From positions 1 to 7,774 of the forward strand of contig DRLZ01000187.1 of NCBI GenBank assembly GCA_011322755.1: a stretch of 7,774 nt of DNA, read 5' to 3'. Shown here in pieces: positions 6,501-7,774 of the stretch. Under the pieces are notes generated by a model, which did no database searches, had not been told where the DNA came from, and worked only from the letters and a program-made list of their open reading frames with translations. Each line of letters begins with the position of its first letter. The stretch's first letter is position 1. The position numbers and the translations under genes are program-made. This DNA comes from Crenotrichaceae bacterium. GTDB taxonomy: Bacteria; Pseudomonadota; Gammaproteobacteria; Methylococcales; DRLZ01.

Positions 6501-7687
6501 GCAATTGGCAACGCATGGGACTGGATAAGATTAGCATGGATGAGCATCCGGATACCTGGGTAACCATCGTCGTTAATAACCGTGCTGATCGCATTGCGCG
6601 ATCAAGAGTTTTTGCAAGCATTATCGTCAAAGACATCCATTTCGATCGCTGTGTATTGATTGGCAATAACCTGGCTGGGATGGTTGGCTATATCAAGGAA
6701 GCCTGGGAAGAATGGGTAAAGACAATCTCATTGCAATCGACTGATGAACCAGCGCAAGCTATTTTGCTGAGAATGGCTGAGCGTTTCCGCATACCACACA
6801 ACCTGCAGCTGTTTGAAAAACAGTTTCAAGCCATGCTCCAGGGTCAGCAGTCAGAAATCAACCAGGCAGAATTAGTTGGGCTGATTGATCAACCTGAACG
6901 ACTGGCTCAAAAGCTGGAGGAATATGAAGTACCACACCGTAAGGAGATACTTCAATTTTTGAAAATTGGACAAGCCTTGCTGGATCGTTACCAGGATTTG
7001 TCTGCCAAGCTACACCAACAGGGGACTGTCAGTGATAACGTACAACAAACGTTTAAAGACTTGCTTTGGCAATGGTTTGAACAAAAACTGGTTGTTGTGG
7101 AAGACTATCATGCAACCGGCAATCAGGTCATCGAAAAAATCTGTGATAGTACACCGCCCGGGTTTTATAACCGGATTATGGGAATGCAAAATATTAAAGG
7201 CACTGGGCTGGATTTTGTGTACCGTTGGCAAGCGTGGGAAACCTGTTATAAAGCCTGTTTGCAATTACAAAGTAATTCGGTTTCTGAATCCTCAAAAGGC
7301 TTGACTGCGCTGGCATTATTTCAGGACTTTGGTTATCTGGCAGTCGAAACGGTAACAGAAACCGTGGAAAAACTACTCATTTCTCCACTTGCTCAGAATG
7401 AACATTACCAGTCAGAACTGGAACAAATTCAAAGTAATGTCGAACAGTCGCTGATGTTGCTCAGGAATGATCATTCAAGACAGGGTAGTACTCATTCCTG
7501 GAGCTCAAAGTTAAGTCAAAGCATTGAGGCGTTTCTTGATGCCGGTGACGCCGTTAAACGCCGTAAACGTTCTGATCAGGTATACCAGGATCTCGTTAAT
7601 GAGCGGATCAGCCATGACCGCGCTGTGCTCGAGTTGCAAACCTTGAATAAACGCCAGAAAGGTGGATGGTTTAATCCATTCGGATAA
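3536..7687 (+). CDS. pgsB: Extended PgsB/CapB-type polyamide (poly-gamma-glutamate) synthase with HEAT-like N-terminal region
   Basis: This 1383-residue protein belongs to the ATP-dependent Mur-ligase-type amide ligase family of PgsB/CapB, which polymerises glutamate through gamma-amide bonds. Residues 1-200 are helical and charged. About 200-430 are HEAT-like repeats. About 470-690 form an unassigned domain. A hydrophobic segment at about 705-727 is followed by basic residues, matching the membrane anchor that begins classical PgsB. Family motifs then follow in order: P-loop GWGTRGKSGT (743-752), WECMGL (E822), TN..PDH (N848, D852, H853), FINGMSANE (975-983), NNRADR (1014-1019), LIGNN (1041-1045) and NRIMGMQNIKG (1212-1222). 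As I remember Bacillus PgsB, the corresponding motifs are NGIRGKS, ECM, DH, FVNGFAAND, NCRADR, LIGE and NRVIYGVGNIHG. PgsB is about 390 residues, so this protein is more than three times longer. Extra sequence lies N-terminal, between the last two motifs, and at the C-terminus. Family membership is strong; that glutamate is the substrate is inferred. Confidence 0.9.
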   Translation: MDTTEAEKFSVSSVDVRHLLESGQHQYWLQLNSELIDQIIEQYEQWPEVAVREYEPGRSDIGRISEHIVRFMLYDVEQIQLQLEQMKSRYADYSQRYTKSFSEDEKTRLILDYAHDLGADSKQLRGDKKAFNRWFGHDAVSERHHRRYLEKERFISFMLQCLGRMAATAIKKDGRLIGYQKFWQRLALEPVLKPLLVHQGDKRVVSAAFHCLTEALTAMPVGLQQNCISESSLRFIYHASLSSRRVVWIQCEALRLLQRAAPESLLPVFKKRLLRPQGDDDLFVRRKVVEILGQQLPIDHQLVELIPLIIQDPCPSVRQKLPAALNHADVNTIEHYYPALLFDDPVEQVRAAALLNLTDLMMQEDTLALALQYLSKCLYAEQQSFVLRVALKVCRDSLADRVNKRAYIRELLPSVEQLHQQAESLSVRRWAAETREYLVGYGNEQTAQQLHSLQQFVETIPPGKSRRIPKELQCESDSQLGRLLSVIAQQDYGFDIEKSLFGTFLTRGHSFGFRIWRLLHEFRHPSPDKRQAFQHTRGRLFWGTMRIPSGILSELAETKVPGEPLFMDTEEGWRGYLPLVDDVISALAIGNQPTWFYHSEGITCLQPPKNFFRRWLASWRISYYFSEYARLRNWQENSQDSPQSYLNALSSIGITVTFQGHDCLDGDISEDSAVLRFFPAIFPFANVDLWQDFKNYFVSVYENTLYELSVFLGIIISYFVGRHIYLYHKIKKARNHIPLVLGGWGTRGKSGTERIKAALINALGYGIVSKTTGCEAMFLHAHPFGELREMFLFRPYDKATIWEQHNLVCLSDKLDCEVFLWECMGLTPSYIDILQRQWMRDDISTITNTYPDHEDLQGPAGINIPEVMTQFIPQNSTLITSEEQMLPVLKAAAHQRNVHFRSVSWLEAGMLADDVLKRFPYDEHPFNIALVMALGEELGVDRDFSLKEMADRVVADIGVLKTFPCAPWRGRRLEFINGMSANERFGCLGNWQRMGLDKISMDEHPDTWVTIVVNNRADRIARSRVFASIIVKDIHFDRCVLIGNNLAGMVGYIKEAWEEWVKTISLQSTDEPAQAILLRMAERFRIPHNLQLFEKQFQAMLQGQQSEINQAELVGLIDQPERLAQKLEEYEVPHRKEILQFLKIGQALLDRYQDLSAKLHQQGTVSDNVQQTFKDLLWQWFEQKLVVVEDYHATGNQVIEKICDSTPPGFYNRIMGMQNIKGTGLDFVYRWQAWETCYKACLQLQSNSVSESSKGLTALALFQDFGYLAVETVTETVEKLLISPLAQNEHYQSELEQIQSNVEQSLMLLRNDHSRQGSTHSWSSKLSQSIEAFLDAGDAVKRRKRSDQVYQDLVNERISHDRAVLELQTLNKRQKGGWFNPFG
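4139..4825 (+). other. HEAT-like helical repeats in the N-terminal half of the ligase
   Basis: Residues about 202-430 form successive helix pairs with HEAT-like signatures. An Asp/Pro turn followed by VR and a hydrophobic helix recurs: DPCPSVRQKLPAAL near 311-325 and DDPVEQVRAAALLNL near 343-357. DDDLFVRRKVVEILGQQL is a third example. HEAT repeats normally form curved protein-binding scaffolds. No catalytic residues are evident. This suggests a docking or regulatory role toward other parts of the polymer machinery, which is inference. Confidence 0.65.
4943..5609 (+). other. Uncharacterised domain between the HEAT-like repeats and the membrane segment
   Basis: Residues about 470-691 have a composition unlike the flanking helices: many Trp, Phe, Pro and Gly residues and several compact motif-like stretches. 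These are RLFWGTMRIPSG (539-550), AETKVPGEP (556-564), EEGWRGYLPLVDD (570-582) and RFFPAIFPF (676-684). I do not recognise a named fold. Its density of rigid and aromatic residues suggests a folded domain instead of a linker, perhaps one that contacts the membrane, since the hydrophobic segment follows about 15-20 residues later. Confidence 0.5.
5648..5716 (+). other. Predicted membrane segment at the start of the PgsB-like core
   Basis: Residues about 705-727 (LYELSVFLGIIISYFVGRH and onward) form the only strongly hydrophobic stretch in the ligase. The following YHKIKKARNH is basic, so by the positive-inside rule the C-terminal catalytic core should be cytoplasmic. It lies 18 residues before the P-loop, about where the N-terminal anchor of classical PgsB sits. 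Confidence 0.75.
5759..7207 (+). other. PgsB/CapB Mur-ligase-type catalytic core
   Basis: Residues 742-1224 contain the ATP-binding P-loop (G745, T746, R747, G748, K749, S750), the acidic and metal/ATP-site candidates E822, D852 and H853, and the two PgsB-specific blocks around 975-983 and 1014-1019. The final NRIMGMQNIKG block is at 1212-1222. All motifs appear in the family order and none is obviously broken, so the enzyme is expected to be active. The interval between LIGNN (1041) and NRIMG (1212) is about 167 residues, against about 40 in my recollection of Bacillus PgsB. Confidence 0.88.
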
Positions 7688-7748
7688 TCATGATTAGAAT
7701 AATGGTAAATATAAACTCTTTCGACTGTATATTGGCACATCTAAAAGT

Positions 7749-7774
7749 ATGACTGAATTGCAATCCTGCGAATA
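7749..7774 (+). CDS. Possible start of the next gene (3' partial, eight full codons)
   Basis: ATG at 7749 opens a frame (MTELQSCE) that runs off the window, 61 nt after the ligase stop. The preceding sequence has only a weak purine stretch (AAAAG, 7743-7747) very close to the ATG, so the start is uncertain. The TGA of a 20-codon mini-frame beginning at ATG 7690 overlaps this ATG in an ATGA arrangement. Too little is visible to name a product. A PgsC/CapC-type membrane protein would fit the context but nothing here shows it. Confidence 0.25.

Noticed and set aside
6587..6603. Inverted repeat GATCGC-ATTGC-GCGATC
   Set aside because: It falls within the codons of the conserved RADRIARSR stretch and has a stem of only 6 bp, so it is explained by coding constraint and chance.
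6295..6666. Antisense open frame of 123 codons
   Set aside because: It overlaps the most conserved PgsB motifs on the other strand, and its Ser/Arg/Thr-rich product looks like a reverse-complement shadow.
7695..7748. Possible promoter (TATATT at 7728-7733) after the ligase gene
   Set aside because: There is no acceptable -35 box at the right spacing, and the AT-rich flank produces such hexamers by chance.
7688..7748. Terminator after the ligase gene
   Set aside because: I found no GC-rich hairpin followed by a T run, so transcription may continue downstream.

Overview
The window holds two very large co-directional genes (+ strand) that overlap by 14 nt, plus a short 3' flank. Together they look like part of a polymer-capsule locus of a Gram-negative bacterium. 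The ligase family is that of poly-gamma-glutamate synthase PgsB/CapB. The upstream gene ends in a region that reads as an outer-membrane beta-barrel, and this is the main reason to think the host has an outer membrane. Base composition looks moderate (mid-40s % G+C by eye, not counted). A proteobacterium, probably Gammaproteobacteria or Betaproteobacteria, is plausible, but I cannot name a genus from the sequence.

Layout. Bases 1-3549 are the 3' part of a gene whose reading frame is already open at base 1. Its product reads as helical TPR-like repeats, beta-rich modules, a second helical block, more beta-rich modules, and about 290 residues of alternating amphipathic beta-strands resembling an outer-membrane barrel. 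Bases 3536-7687 encode a complete 1383-residue protein. Its order is a long soluble N-terminal part with HEAT-like helical repeats, an uncharacterised Trp/Pro/Gly-rich domain, one hydrophobic segment, and then a recognisable PgsB/CapB Mur-ligase-type catalytic core. The core carries an insertion of roughly 130 residues before its last conserved motif and has a long helical C-terminal tail. Bases 7688-7774 are short flank in which a further gene may begin at 7749.

How the parts may work together (inference). The ligase would use ATP to join amino acids, glutamate in the characterised family members, into a polyamide on the cytoplasmic side of the inner membrane. The TPR-plus-barrel protein would carry the polymer across the periplasm and outer membrane, by analogy with the TPR-barrel exporters PgaA, BcsC and PelB of polysaccharide systems. 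The overlap argues for co-translation and a shared pathway. Partners usual for this family (PgsC/CapC and PgsA/CapA) are not visible here and would be expected outside the window. I saw no tRNA, rRNA, CRISPR, insertion sequence, attachment site or convincing terminator.
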